Source of the DNA: Blautia hominis | GTDB taxonomy: Bacteria; Bacillota; Clostridia; Lachnospirales; Lachnospiraceae | Length of the DNA: 64,000 nucleotides | Assembly: GCA_002270465.1 (NCBI GenBank) | Contig: NQOF01000009.1 | Location: 62,001 to 126,000 of the forward strand | Reading direction: 5' to 3' | Shown here: in pieces, positions 17,921 through 26,853 of the stretch | Position numbering within the stretch: the first letter of the stretch is position 1 | Layout: each line of letters opens with the position of its first letter | Notes under the pieces: generated by a model | What the model was told of the DNA's origin: nothing | Seen by the model: the letters and a program-made list of their open reading frames with translations, nothing else | Database searches by the model: none | Position numbers and translations under genes: made by a program

Positions 17921-18129
17921 GGTGAAGTCGCAGCGGCAGGGCCGGGAGGGCAGGGTGTCAGGTGAGGGATGTTTTAGTGGAGCGCCAGGGAAATCCACCT
18001 GCCCCAGTCGCTTACTGAGGAAGCCGTTGCTGACGAAGTTAGCGAATGGGAGCAGGTTAGCTCCCTGGCAGCGGAACGCTTCCCTCACCTGACACCCTGC
18101 CCTCCCGGCCCTGCCGCTGCGACTTCACC
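17921..18129. repeat. 209-bp element with 49-bp perfect inverted repeat
   Basis: Arms at 17921-17969 and 18081-18129 are exact reverse complements over 49 bases, starting GGTGAAGTCGCAGCGGCAGG. The 111-base interior holds a second, imperfect inverted repeat (GCGCCAGGGA with TCCCTGGCAGCG) around a CGCTTACTGAGG...GTTAGCG core. The arms are GC-rich, unlike the left flank. If transcribed it would fold into one very long hairpin. It lies 28 bases before the TetR gene start and contains no credible coding frame. Confidence 0.9.
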
Positions 18130-18157
18130 GTCCCCCCCTATCACGAAAGGAGCCCCC

Positions 18158-18736
18158 ATGCCCAAAAAACCCGACCGCCGTGTCCGCAAAACCAAATCCC
18201 ACCTCCGCGCCGGCCTATCCAAACTCATGCAGCACAAAAGCATCAAAGAAATAACCGTAAAAGAACTGGTAGAAGAAGTAGACATCAACCGTTCCACCTT
18301 CTATCTCCACTACACTGACATCTACAACCTGCTGGAAACCATAGAGAACGAACTCCAGGAAGAAATCCTGAAGATCATCCAGGAACACCCTGTCAGCCCC
18401 TTCAACGAGGCCAGCTTCCCCTTTATAGAGGACATCTTCCTAATCCTCTGGGAAAACAAAGACATCTGCAGTGCCCTTTTAGGCCCCAACGGCGACATGG
18501 CCTTTGTCAGCCGCATAGAGAGCATTATATCTGAGCACAGCCTGAAGGTCCTAAAAGCCACCTTCCCGGAAAACATGGACAGCCTGAAATACTCCTATTC
18601 CTTCTGTCTGACAGGATGCATCGGCCTGATCAAAACCTGGCTGGACTCAGACACCGGGGAATCCCCCCAGCATATGGCTGATCTGACTTTCCGTCTCATC
18701 ATGAACGCATTAAAAGATATCTACCCCAAACCGTAA
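18158..18736 (+). CDS. TetR/AcrR-family regulator
   Basis: A 192-residue protein with an N-terminal TetR helix-turn-helix: RKTKSHLRAGLSKLMQHKSIKEITVKEL, then VDINRSTFYLHYTDIYNLLE. The C-terminal part contains CSALLGPNGDMAFVSRIESI and a SFCLTGCIGLIKTWLDSD segment typical of the TetR_C_8 group in Firmicutes. Such regulators commonly sit next to YhgE/Pip or ABC exporter genes. GAAAGGAGCCCCC precedes the ATG. It faces away from yhgE across the tandem array and giant palindrome, so its operators probably lie there. Confidence 0.9.
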   Translation: MPKKPDRRVRKTKSHLRAGLSKLMQHKSIKEITVKELVEEVDINRSTFYLHYTDIYNLLETIENELQEEILKIIQEHPVSPFNEASFPFIEDIFLILWENKDICSALLGPNGDMAFVSRIESIISEHSLKVLKATFPENMDSLKYSYSFCLTGCIGLIKTWLDSDTGESPQHMADLTFRLIMNALKDIYPKP

Positions 18737-18939
18737 GCGATTCTAAACTCCGGTCCTTTACAGACAACAAAAAGCCCGGGATACCGAATCCTATCAGATG
18801 CCTCATGCACTATCATCTGCATGATACATCCATATAGAACCCGGCATCCCAGGCTTTCCCAAAACAGCTCCACACCTTTACCGAACCAGCCGGCCGGCCT
18901 ATACCCGCTGACTGCCTTCCGCAAGCTGTGCGTCACACG

Positions 18940-19668
18940 CTAATAACTTTCCCTTGCACTCTTGGCAAACCAATCTTCCCTGAGCGTCACATAAAGTTCT
19001 ACATTAGTAGCGTCCACATAAGGCTTCACATAGAAAATCCCGGCGATCCCGCATGTAACCGCTCCCACGATCAGCCATCCAATAAAAGAAAGATCCAGGA
19101 AAAAAGCTTCCCACTTCTGTCCATACATCATCTCTTTACTGATTCGCAGTGCTTCCCTGTAATCAATATCCGGCTGCTCCGCCAGTATATACGGGACCAT
19201 ACGGTAGGCATAACTCATCACGATTCCCGGAATCACAAAAAGCAGCGTCCACAGAGCCACAAACAGATTCTTCATGAACATGACCAGCACGGAATTTCCA
19301 TAAAAACCGCTTTGGAAACCAAAAAGCAGTTTAGAAACAGGCGCCTTATAATCCCTGTTTTCCACATAAAATCTGCAGGCTCCCACCAACAACATCTGGA
19401 ATAGGAAAACATCGAGAAGAATCACAGCCAGTGAAACAGCACTTGAGCTGAACGCATTTCCTCCCCAGTTAAAAAATGAATGGTCCCAGTCAAAACTTAA
19501 ATGAAGCCCTGAAAATTCCAAAAACGAACCGGATGCCCCATCACTGTCATAATTACGTCCGTACTTAGCCGCCACCAAAGAAGCTATCAAGGACACCAAT
19601 ACTGCAGGCCCGTAATTTCTCAGAAAATTGGCTTTTCCGTTCATTTTAAGTTCCATTCTGTTCCACAT
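18940..19668 (-). CDS. DUF975-family integral membrane protein
   Basis: A 242-residue membrane protein with about six hydrophobic segments, including NYGPAVLVSLIASLVAA, AVILLDVFLFQMLLVGACRFYVEN, and LFVALWTLLFVIPGIVMSYAYRMVPYIL. The last segment, followed by EALRISKEMMYGQKWEAFFLDLSFIGWLIV, is the DUF975 signature. Function unknown. I chose the ATG at 19668, 7 bases after GGGGGA, over the ATG at 19683. Between this gene and the TetR gene lie about 200 bases with a long-range AAAGCC(C/T)GGGAT inverted repeat that may end both. Confidence 0.82.
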   Translation of the reverse strand: MWNRMELKMNGKANFLRNYGPAVLVSLIASLVAAKYGRNYDSDGASGSFLEFSGLHLSFDWDHSFFNWGGNAFSSSAVSLAVILLDVFLFQMLLVGACRFYVENRDYKAPVSKLLFGFQSGFYGNSVLVMFMKNLFVALWTLLFVIPGIVMSYAYRMVPYILAEQPDIDYREALRISKEMMYGQKWEAFFLDLSFIGWLIVGAVTCGIAGIFYVKPYVDATNVELYVTLREDWFAKSARESY

Positions 19669-19741
19669 ATTATCATCCCCCATTCTCCGGAATCAGTGAA
19701 AATACCGGATACTTTTTTCACTGTTCCATATTACCATACTT

Positions 19742-20689
19742 TCATGGAGAATGATACTTCTTTACTGTATTTTCTACCTGGGTAATACTCCCTACCCCCT
19801 CCGTGGCCCCCATTTTCTGCACTGCCAGCGCGCCGCAGGCATTTGCATACGCTGCCGCTGTATGCAGATCCATTTCCTTCGCCAGTGCATACACAAACCC
19901 TGCCGCAAAACAGTCACCCGCCCCTGTTGTATCCACGCACCTGACTCCAGGAACCGCCGGGCTTTCAAAAAACATTTCCCTGTTCTTCACAAAGCAGCCC
20001 TTATCCCCGCATTTGATCACCACATTGCCCACACCACAGTCCAGAAATACATCCGCAATTTCATGCAGCTCTCTCTTTCCGGTAACCAGCACTGCCTCCT
20101 CATAATTGGGAAAAAGGAAATCCACAAAGGACAGCGCCTCCCGTATATCTTCAGCTGTCTCCCCGTTTTTTCTCTTGGTCATATCCGCGCAGACCCTTAT
20201 CCCCTGTGCTTTGGCTCTGGAAAACAGACGGGCCATATCTTTACTGCCAAGCCTGGGAAAGACAAAGATACTGGCAAAACTGAGTATTTTCACATTCTGA
20301 AGAAAATCTCCCTCCAGATGTTCCCCGGAAAGTATGCGCAGAGTTCCATGAGGGTTGGTCAGAAAACACCGCTCCCCGTTTTCCTTCACCAGCACCACAT
20401 TGATGCCTGTATCCACGCCGGGTTCTGTCCTGGCAAACTCAAGTCCAATCCCCCATTTGCGGCAATGGCCTCTGATGATCTCTGCGGCCGGGTCCTCACC
20501 GAGCACGGTAAGAAGCCGGACCTCCTCTCCCAGCTTTGCCAGAACAGTGGCTTCATTCAGGGCGTCTCCGCCTGTCCTCATGGTAATAGCATCCGCCGGA
20601 CTTGAGCCGGTCTGAAAAACACCCTCATCTGCCGGCCCTGCCAGGACATCCAATATGGCGGCACCCACAACTAAAATTTTACCATCCAT
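19742..20689 (-). CDS. PfkB-family carbohydrate kinase
   Basis: A 315-residue sugar or nucleoside kinase. It opens with KILVVGAAILDVLAGP. It has the PfkB motif MRTGGDALNEATVLAKLGEEV and ends with the second signature CVDTTGAGDCFAAGFVYALA, with catalytic Asp near residue 250. The substrate cannot be read; ribokinase, fructokinase and adenosine-kinase-like enzymes share this pattern. The ATG at 20689 follows AAGGAG. The reading frame continues upstream into a repeat array but has no ribosome binding site there. No sugar operon surrounds it. Confidence 0.88.
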   Translation of the reverse strand: MDGKILVVGAAILDVLAGPADEGVFQTGSSPADAITMRTGGDALNEATVLAKLGEEVRLLTVLGEDPAAEIIRGHCRKWGIGLEFARTEPGVDTGINVVLVKENGERCFLTNPHGTLRILSGEHLEGDFLQNVKILSFASIFVFPRLGSKDMARLFSRAKAQGIRVCADMTKRKNGETAEDIREALSFVDFLFPNYEEAVLVTGKRELHEIADVFLDCGVGNVVIKCGDKGCFVKNREMFFESPAVPGVRCVDTTGAGDCFAAGFVYALAKEMDLHTAAAYANACGALAVQKMGATEGVGSITQVENTVKKYHSP

Positions 20690-20742
20690 CTTCCCACTCC
20701 TTTGCTTTCCCCTGACACGCCTCATTCCGTATCCCCTAACCG

Positions 20743-20992
20743 TTTTCTTCCCCCGCGGTTCTCTTCCCTCACTGTTGTCTTCCCCGCAGTTCTCTTCCCT
20801 CACTGTTCTCTTCCCACGCTGTTCTCTTCCCCGCAGTTCTCTTCCCTCACTGTTCTCTTCCCACGCTGTTGTCTTCCCCGCAGTTCTCTTCCCTCACTGT
20901 TCTCTTCCCACGCTGTTCTCTTCCCCGCAGTTCTCTTCCCACGCCGTTCTCTTCCCACGCTATTCTCTTCCCACGCTGTTCTCTTCCTGTAA
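20743..20992. repeat. 15/16-bp tandem repeat array upstream of the PfkB kinase
   Basis: About sixteen units of 15-16 bases run head to tail: TTCTCTTCCCTCACTG, TTCTCTTCCCACGCTG and TTCTCTTCCCCGCAG. These three types form a higher-order 47-bp unit repeated in the middle of the array. On the transcribed (minus) strand each unit reads GGGAAGAGAAC, a purine-rich word. Both strands stay open for 60-140 codons only because of the repeat composition. Confidence 0.92.
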
Positions 20993-21033
20993 CCCCTTGA
21001 CCACCCTGTCATCCACGGGCGGCCCCGGCTCTG

Positions 21034-22116
21034 TCAAGGTCTATCTGCCGCCTCCCGGAACTTTGCAAATAAATCCTTAAACTTCTGCCGGTCCCTTAAA
21101 AAGTCAAACTCTTCCCCTTTTTCTATCTCCTTTAGCATCCCGTTACGCATTCTCTCAAATACTTCCTTCTGCTGTCCGTTATCTGCGCCCTGTTCTGCCA
21201 GCTTATCATACAATCTGCTTTTCCCCAGATCCCATGGTTTCCCCATAGATTCCAGCATCCCCTCCAGCTGTTCCAAGGTTCGATCCGCATCCTTTTCAGC
21301 CACCGCAGCCGAATAATCCGCCACATACTTTCCGTATTCCCACAGATCCAGCAGCTCCACCACATCTCTGTGTTTTCCCCCATAATATTCCACCCCCTCA
21401 TAGCAACCCTGCTCCTTACAGATTTCCATAAGGACGATCAGGCAATTCTGTACATCCCCTGCTGCCTGGAGCAGCTTCCTCTGGGTCAGCTTCACTGCCT
21501 CCTCTGTTTTACCCTGTTTTCTGTAAAGGAGGGTAAGCATGGGCCTTTTATCCACGCCCAGGTCAGGGATCTCCGCCAGCAGTTCCTCTGCCTTGTCGTA
21601 TTCCTCCATCTGGATGTAATCACCTACCAGCATATTCAGGGCGCTGCCTCTGATTCCCCAATCGGCTTCTTTGTCTCTGGCAACTCTTTCAAATAATTCC
21701 CTTATCTCCTCCTCATACCCCGCCTTATCCTCTTCCGCCGTAGGAAACATAAGAAGGGCACCTTTCAGAAACCCGGCGAGATTGTAGATCAGCTTATAAC
21801 TGTTGGGATACTCCTTGATCTTCTGCACCGCCAATTCATGTCCCGGCTTATACCCGCTCTCTTTCAGCACTGCAAAAATGCGGCTGCAAAAATGATTGAT
21901 CTCCTCGTCGGTCAGCTCCTCCTCAAAAGACAGCAGTGTGTTTAAATCCACCTTCAAAAGCCTTGCAAGAGGCGGAAGCAGCATAATATCAGGATAGCTC
22001 ACTCCCTTTTCCCATTTGTTGACAGCCGGTGCTGATATCCCCAGATACTCTGCAGCCTGTTCCTGGGTCAGCTTCAATTCTTTTCTTCTCGTTCTGATAA
22101 TCTCATTGATCTTCAT
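21034..22116 (-). CDS. XRE-type regulator with TPR-like C-terminus
   Basis: The 360-residue protein begins with a Cro/CI helix-turn-helix: KINEIIRTRRKELKLTQEQAAEYLGISAPAVNKWEKGVSYPDIMLLPPLARLLKV. The rest is alpha-helical with repeating 34-residue-like units (GDYIQMEEYDKAEELLAEIP, LLYRKQGKTEEAVKLTQRKLL) that look like tetratricopeptide repeats. Such proteins in Firmicutes are often stress or peptide-responsive regulators. The ATG at 22116 is chosen 7 bases after GGAGGA; the frame could extend upstream to 22206 without a ribosome binding site. Target unknown. Confidence 0.85.
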   Translation of the reverse strand: MKINEIIRTRRKELKLTQEQAAEYLGISAPAVNKWEKGVSYPDIMLLPPLARLLKVDLNTLLSFEEELTDEEINHFCSRIFAVLKESGYKPGHELAVQKIKEYPNSYKLIYNLAGFLKGALLMFPTAEEDKAGYEEEIRELFERVARDKEADWGIRGSALNMLVGDYIQMEEYDKAEELLAEIPDLGVDKRPMLTLLYRKQGKTEEAVKLTQRKLLQAAGDVQNCLIVLMEICKEQGCYEGVEYYGGKHRDVVELLDLWEYGKYVADYSAAVAEKDADRTLEQLEGMLESMGKPWDLGKSRLYDKLAEQGADNGQQKEVFERMRNGMLKEIEKGEEFDFLRDRQKFKDLFAKFREAADRP

Positions 22117-22339
22117 AACATTGTCCTCCATATTCAAGACGGACAGCCGGCGCCAGCCCCCGCTCTGCTTTTTCGTTTCCAAGGCAAAGTTCTTTGCTAT
22201 GTTCATTATAACAGATGCGCATTCCCTGCACTATTGAATCCTTTTTAATTTTCAGTCAATAATTTTAACCATAAGTCAAATTACAAACTGCCCTCTTCCC
22301 GGCATCCCTTTCCTTATTATGCCGGTCATAATTTTACCA

Positions 22340-22368
22340 TTGTTGAAACCAGCGGAGCGTGCTATAAT
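22340..22368 (+). promoter_or_regulatory. Promoter of the ferritin gene
   Basis: TTGTTG (22340-22345) and TATAAT (22363-22368) are 17 bases apart. The start would be near 22375, giving a leader of about 45 bases before the ferritin ATG. No Fur box was recognised. Confidence 0.65.
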
Positions 22369-22420
22369 CTAAATTGCAGGATACCTGCATAAAATAGTCC
22401 AATTTAAGGAGGTTTTTACT

Positions 22421-22933
22421 ATGTTAGACAAAAAAGTATCTGAACTGCTGAACACGCAGATTAACAAAGAATTCTACTCCGCCTATCTATATCTGGATTT
22501 TGCCAATTATTATAAAGACCAGGGACTTGACGGTTTTGCCAACTGGTACAACGTACAGGCCCAGGAGGAACGTGACCATGCCATGCTCTTCATCCAGTAT
22601 CTGCAGAATAACAGTGAACAGATATCACTGGAATCCATAGCCAAACCGGACAAGGTATTTGACGCCTTTGACCAGCCTCTCCATGCAAGCCTGGAGCACG
22701 AGCGCTATGTGACCAGCCTGATCCATAACATTTACGATGCTGCGTACACGGTAAAAGATTTCCGTACCATGCAGTTTTTGGACTGGTTTGTAAAAGAACA
22801 GGGGGAAGAGGAGAAGAACGCAGAGGATCTGATCCGCAAATTTGAGCTCTTCGGACACGACTCCAAAAGCCTCTATATGCTGGATTCCGAACTGGCAGCC
22901 AGAGTATACGCTGCCCCTTCCCTGGTACTCTGA
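22421..22933 (+). CDS. ftnA: Non-heme ferritin
   Basis: A 170-residue iron-storage protein with the four-helix ferritin layout. Ferroxidase residues are visible: NKEFYSAYLYL (Glu and Tyr near 17-24), QAQEERDHAM (Glu-Glu..His near 50), and WFVKEQGEEEKNAEDL (Glu and Gln near 125-130). Length matches bacterial FtnA. AAGGAGG is 9 bases upstream. The next gene starts one base after its stop and encodes a ferredoxin-like protein probably used for iron release. Confidence 0.96.
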   Translation: MLDKKVSELLNTQINKEFYSAYLYLDFANYYKDQGLDGFANWYNVQAQEERDHAMLFIQYLQNNSEQISLESIAKPDKVFDAFDQPLHASLEHERYVTSLIHNIYDAAYTVKDFRTMQFLDWFVKEQGEEEKNAEDLIRKFELFGHDSKSLYMLDSELAARVYAAPSLVL

Positions 22934-22934
22934 T

Positions 22935-23123
22935 ATGAGCGGGGAAAAATATCTGTGCCCTTGTTTCAAGGTCACAAAAAAGGATATCAAGGAAGCCATA
23001 AAAGACGGAGCCTCCTCTTTTAAAGAAGTGCGTAAAATGACCAAAGCCGGAAAAGGCTGCGGCCACTGTGAATGCAAAGTGAAAAAATACGCAAAAAAGC
23101 AGTTAAAAAAACACGCATCATGA
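22935..23123 (+). CDS. BFD-like [2Fe-2S] ferritin-associated ferredoxin
   Basis: A 62-residue protein with four cysteines in the bacterioferritin-associated ferredoxin arrangement: CPCF near residue 9 and GKGCGHCEC near residue 42. KVTKKDIKEAIKDGASSFKEV separates them and the C-terminus is lysine-rich. BFD proteins pass electrons into bacterioferritin to release stored iron. Here the partner is a non-heme ferritin. The ATG at 22935 begins one base after the ferritin TGA, so translation is coupled. An upstream in-frame extension inside ferritin was rejected. Confidence 0.88.
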   Translation: MSGEKYLCPCFKVTKKDIKEAIKDGASSFKEVRKMTKAGKGCGHCECKVKKYAKKQLKKHAS

Positions 23124-23137
23124 ATTTTGACGCAAAG

Positions 23138-23191
23138 ATGCCTGCGGGATCACAATACAACGTGTTGTGACCACCCCGCAGGCATTTTTTA
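23138..23191. terminator. Terminator between the ferritin operon and the YeiH gene
   Basis: ATGCCTGCGGG (23138-23148) pairs with CCCGCAGGCAT (23175-23185), with an inner TCACAA/TTGTGA stem. A T run follows on the right and A-rich sequence precedes on the left. Confidence 0.85.
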
Positions 23192-23194
23192 TTC

Positions 23195-24223
23195 CTACCA
23201 GATTCCAAGTATTTTCTGCATGACCAGACTCACACCCGTAATCCCGGCCCAGCAGCAGGCCCCCATGAAAATCGGCTTCCCGCCTGTCTTTATAAGCTTC
23301 ACCACATTGGTATTCAGCCCGATAGCCCCCATTGCCATGACAATGAAAAACTTGCTCAGGGTCTTCAGTGGACTAAAGATTCCCGCCGGGACTCCAAGGC
23401 TCACCGCAGCGGTCGTAATAATAGAAGCCCCCACAAAATACAGGATAAAGAAGGGAAAAATCTTCTTGAACTCAACCTTATTCCCCTCCTCCTTAGCATT
23501 CTTTGCCCTTACAAATGCCAGTACCAGGGTAATGGGAATGATCGCCAGGGTCCTGGTCAGTTTCACGGTCACGGCCTTGTCAAGAGTGGCTGACCCCAGA
23601 TGATAAAGTGAATCCCAAGTGGAGGCAGCAGCGGTTACAGAGGATGTATCATTGACAGCCGTCCCCGCAAAAATCCCGAACGCCTCCCCGCTGTGAGTGT
23701 CAAATCCGATCAAAGCTCCGAAAGCCGGAAACAAGATTGCTGCCAGAATGTTGAACAGAAAGATAACAGAGATAGCCTGAGCCACCTCCTCGTCATCCGC
23801 ATCAATGACCGGTGCCGTAGCTGCAATGGCGGAACCGCCGCAGATGGAGGAACCGACCCCCACCAAAGTAGATATTTTACCCGGGATCCGCATAACCCGG
23901 TGCAGTACATAAGCGATCACCAGTGACGTAGTGATCGTTGCCACAATAATGGGAAGGGACTGCTTCCCTGTCTGCAGGATAACGGATAGGTTCAGACCGA
24001 ATCCCAGAAGGATCACTGCATACTGCAGAATCTTTTTAGAAGTAAATGTGATGCCCTGCTGTACGCCCGATTTATCCTTCAGAAGAAGTGTGACTGCCAT
24101 ACCCAGAAGAATGGCAAAAACCGGTCCGCCGATCACCGGCAGCGCTTTTCCCAAAAACCAGCTGGGCAGTGCGATGGCAAGACAGAGCAGAAGACCTTTC
24201 CAGTTCTTTTTCAAAAAATCCAT
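23195..24223 (-). CDS. yeiH: YeiH/UPF0324-family putative sulfate exporter
   Basis: A 342-residue protein with about ten hydrophobic segments. Family marks include [50 protein letters not shown] near residue 110, and [14 protein letters not shown]. The family is annotated as a putative sulfate or sulfur-compound exporter and is commonly divergent from a LysR gene, as here. Its function is inferred from the family, not proven. Confidence 0.9.
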   Translation of the reverse strand: MDFLKKNWKGLLLCLAIALPSWFLGKALPVIGGPVFAILLGMAVTLLLKDKSGVQQGITFTSKKILQYAVILLGFGLNLSVILQTGKQSLPIIVATITTSLVIAYVLHRVMRIPGKISTLVGVGSSICGGSAIAATAPVIDADDEEVAQAISVIFLFNILAAILFPAFGALIGFDTHSGEAFGIFAGTAVNDTSSVTAAASTWDSLYHLGSATLDKAVTVKLTRTLAIIPITLVLAFVRAKNAKEEGNKVEFKKIFPFFILYFVGASIITTAAVSLGVPAGIFSPLKTLSKFFIVMAMGAIGLNTNVVKLIKTGGKPIFMGACCWAGITGVSLVMQKILGIW

Positions 24224-24354
24224 AGTGCTTTTCCCCTTTTCTTATTTGCTTTTCCTGGTATATCTTACCATGGATCTACAATAAAGAAAAATTATTTATA
24301 TTTATTTTTCCATAAATATATTTTATAATATATCCTATACAGGAGGATAAGGAT

Positions 24355-25230
24355 ATGCAGGATTTCCGCATGGAAACTTTTTTAACCGTATGTGAAGAAT
24401 TGAATTATACACGCGCTGCCCAGAAGCTGGGGCTGACACAGCCCGCCGTCTCACAGCACATCCATTTTCTGGAGCAGTGCTACAATACACGCCTGTTCAC
24501 TGTGCAGGGCCGGAAATTATATTTGACAGAAGCCGGTAAGCTTCTCCACGCTTCTGCCCAGACCATGAAAAATGATGAGGCCCATCTCCGCCGCAGGCTC
24601 TTCGATGTACAACAGCCCAAAAGGGAATACCACTTCGGCGCAACCCTCACAGTAGCTGAATACATCCTCCCGGAGAAAATAAAAAATATCCTGAGGGAGG
24701 ACCCGGACTGCCGTATGAAGATCACCGTCCAGAATACCAGGGAACTGCTGCGCCAGATTGACACGGGCGAAATTGACTTTGCCGTAGTGGAAGGCTCCTT
24801 CCCCAAGGAGGAGTATGATTTTCTCCCCTACAGCAAAGAACCGTATATTGCTGTATGTTCCCCCGGCTTTCCCCTGCCCCAATGCCCCTGTGTCCTGGAA
24901 GACCTGCTTTCCTATACCCTGATCACCCGTGAAAAAGGCTCCGGCACCAGAGATATCCTGGAATCCATCCTTGCCCAGCAGAATCTGAAGCTTGCCGACT
25001 TTTCCCGCGTGGTGGAATACGGCAGCATCGGCGCCATCAAACGGCTGACCGCCGCCGGTTGCGGCATTACCTTTCTATACAAAAAGGCCGCGGAACACGA
25101 GCTCCGCAGCCGGAAATTAAAAGAGATCAAATTACAGGAATTCCACCTGCTCCATGGACTTAATTTTGTCTTCCGCAAAGATACCATTTTCAGGGAAGAA
25201 TACGCTGAACTCTATTCCCTCCTGAAATGA
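24355..25230 (+). CDS. LysR-family regulator divergent from yeiH
   Basis: A 291-residue LysR-type regulator. The N-terminal helix-turn-helix reads METFLTVCEELNYTRAAQKLGLTQPAVSQHIHFLEQCYNTRLF. The C-terminal periplasmic-binding-like effector domain includes HFGATLTVAEYILPEKI and ITREKGSGTRDILE. Its position divergent from a UPF0324 gene matches YeiE/CysB-like regulators of sulfur transport. AGGAGGATAAGGAT precedes the ATG. The about 130-base AT-rich gap to yeiH should hold its binding sites. Confidence 0.92.
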   Translation: MQDFRMETFLTVCEELNYTRAAQKLGLTQPAVSQHIHFLEQCYNTRLFTVQGRKLYLTEAGKLLHASAQTMKNDEAHLRRRLFDVQQPKREYHFGATLTVAEYILPEKIKNILREDPDCRMKITVQNTRELLRQIDTGEIDFAVVEGSFPKEEYDFLPYSKEPYIAVCSPGFPLPQCPCVLEDLLSYTLITREKGSGTRDILESILAQQNLKLADFSRVVEYGSIGAIKRLTAAGCGITFLYKKAAEHELRSRKLKEIKLQEFHLLHGLNFVFRKDTIFREEYAELYSLLK

Positions 25231-25253
25231 CACTGCCCGGATCAAAGACACGC

Positions 25254-26336
25254 CTACGCCGCATCTGCTGATTCCATTCCCCCGGTGATCCGCTCTATGG
25301 CGCAGCAGACCTTCTCAAACAAAAAGTCAAACACCAGGCCGTATACAACGCCGAACAGGTTGTTTATAAGCCTCAGCGCCATGGAACCTGCCATGCCGAA
25401 CATTCCCATAGCCATGGTAAGGGCTCCGAAGGAGTTAAACACAGTCTGCCACAGATAGGTAGCGGAAAATCCCACGCCAATGCCGCCCAGCATTCCGATA
25501 CAGCCGTAAAAGCTCTCCGGTATCACAGCACAGAGACCGAAAAACAGAACACAGCCAATCAAATTTCCCGGAAAACGGTATTTAAACCGGTTGAGCAAAT
25601 CCCTGCGAAACGGCTGGATAATGGACATCATGGCAAATCCTGCCCACATGACCCTGGGCAGATGCAGAAGCTGTGCAAAGAACATGCCTGACGATATGCC
25701 GAGGGCCATACGCAGCTGCCACTTGGTCCTGGCCGATGAAAATGCAAACTCACGCAGCAGATCCCCCAGTCCCCTCTTATACCGGATTCCCCTGTGGTTT
25801 CTGTAAAAGACCAGGACAGTCAGCAGCGCTCCCAGAGCCAGTGCAAGGACGCGCATGAGATAATCCCTGCCTGACACATCGTTTCCCTGAAGGAGCAGAT
25901 AGCCCAGAACCCAAGTGGCGTGATTGGCCATGATGATGTTATGGCACCCCAGTGTAAGGATCAGAAGTAAAAAGACAAAATTCAGAAAAAAGCCCCACCC
26001 CGGTGACACCATATTGGTCAGCTTAGGTCCCACTGCCAGAATGGCAAATAAAACAGCGATAACTCCATTTCCATGGGAAGCCCTGATTCCCAGATCCGCT
26101 GACCTGAATACCATCACGGTAAGCAGCACCACCACACCGGCCACGCTGTTGCTCTCCCCGAAGATCCCGGTATAAGCCGTGACAAATACCATACAAAAAG
26201 CAAGCGTCAGAAACACTTTAAAAATATAGATGAGAAGATGTCTTCCCCTCTCTCTGTTGTCCTTACTGTTCTTGATCAGCGCCTTGGAACCGGCCTGATT
26301 TAACTGCAATTCCTGATAAATACTCAAATGATCCAC
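25254..26336 (-). CDS. FUSC/aromatic acid exporter-like membrane protein
   Basis: A 360-residue polytopic protein with two blocks of hydrophobic segments around a positively charged loop (FYRNHRGIRYKRGLGDLLREF near residue 180). TKWQLRMALGISSGMFFAQLLHLPRVMWAGFAMMSIIQPFRRDLLNRFKYRF opens the second block, the FUSC_2 pattern. The family is linked to export of aromatic or toxic acids. It is the second gene of an operon with a MarR regulator (21-base gap), which suggests ligand-induced efflux. Confidence 0.83.
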   Translation of the reverse strand: MDHLSIYQELQLNQAGSKALIKNSKDNRERGRHLLIYIFKVFLTLAFCMVFVTAYTGIFGESNSVAGVVVLLTVMVFRSADLGIRASHGNGVIAVLFAILAVGPKLTNMVSPGWGFFLNFVFLLLILTLGCHNIIMANHATWVLGYLLLQGNDVSGRDYLMRVLALALGALLTVLVFYRNHRGIRYKRGLGDLLREFAFSSARTKWQLRMALGISSGMFFAQLLHLPRVMWAGFAMMSIIQPFRRDLLNRFKYRFPGNLIGCVLFFGLCAVIPESFYGCIGMLGGIGVGFSATYLWQTVFNSFGALTMAMGMFGMAGSMALRLINNLFGVVYGLVFDFLFEKVCCAIERITGGMESADAA

Positions 26337-26357
26337 TCCCTGAATAACTATTTTTTA

Positions 26358-26804
26358 CTACTGCTGTATCTGTTGTGTTTCCCCTGCATGATGATTGGCC
26401 ACACGTATCAGCTCCATAAGCCGGCCAAACGTCTCCTCCCCGGCCTTGCGCCTCATGGAATACAGAGGTTCCAGATAATACTGGTACGTGCGTTCCAGCT
26501 CCTCCTGCCCTTTATGGGTAATGTACAGAAAATAACTGCGATGGTCTTCCGTACAAGCCTCTTTCCCCAAAAATTCTTTTCTGCACAGGCTCTCCACCAA
26601 ACGGCTGACCACCGGCTTGCTGATCCCCATACCCGCGCAGAGCATGTGGGATGTGAGCTTCTCCTTTGAGAGTGCCACGCGGGAGAGCAGGTCCAGTTCC
26701 TGGGCAGAGGAAATCCCGCCTTTTTTTGCCCTTCTTACATGCAGGCTGCAGAAATGCCTGATATCCTGCATACTCTCCATCATTTCTATCCAATCATATT
26801 CCAT
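26358..26804 (-). CDS. MarR-family regulator
   Basis: A 148-residue winged-helix protein with SKEKLTSHMLCAGMGISKPVVSRLVESLCRKEFLGKEAC followed by the wing DHRSYFLYITHKGQEELE, the MarR hallmark. It precedes the FUSC exporter gene in one operon. Two TAGTT-N-AACTA operators overlap its promoter at 26854-26911, so autoregulation with derepression by an exported compound is likely. Confidence 0.92.
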   Translation of the reverse strand: MEYDWIEMMESMQDIRHFCSLHVRRAKKGGISSAQELDLLSRVALSKEKLTSHMLCAGMGISKPVVSRLVESLCRKEFLGKEACTEDHRSYFLYITHKGQEELERTYQYYLEPLYSMRRKAGEETFGRLMELIRVANHHAGETQQIQQ

Positions 26805-26853
26805 TGCTTTTCTCCCATATATGCGTTCGTAATTTGCCCGGTATGGCCCTTTT

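Noticed and set aside
17921-18129. IS element with transposase
   Set aside because: The interior is only 111 bases with no coding frame, and I could not see flanking target duplications.
20655-21080. Open frames on both strands across the 16-bp repeat array
   Set aside because: They exist only because the repeat unit has no stop in those frames; no start signal or family resemblance.
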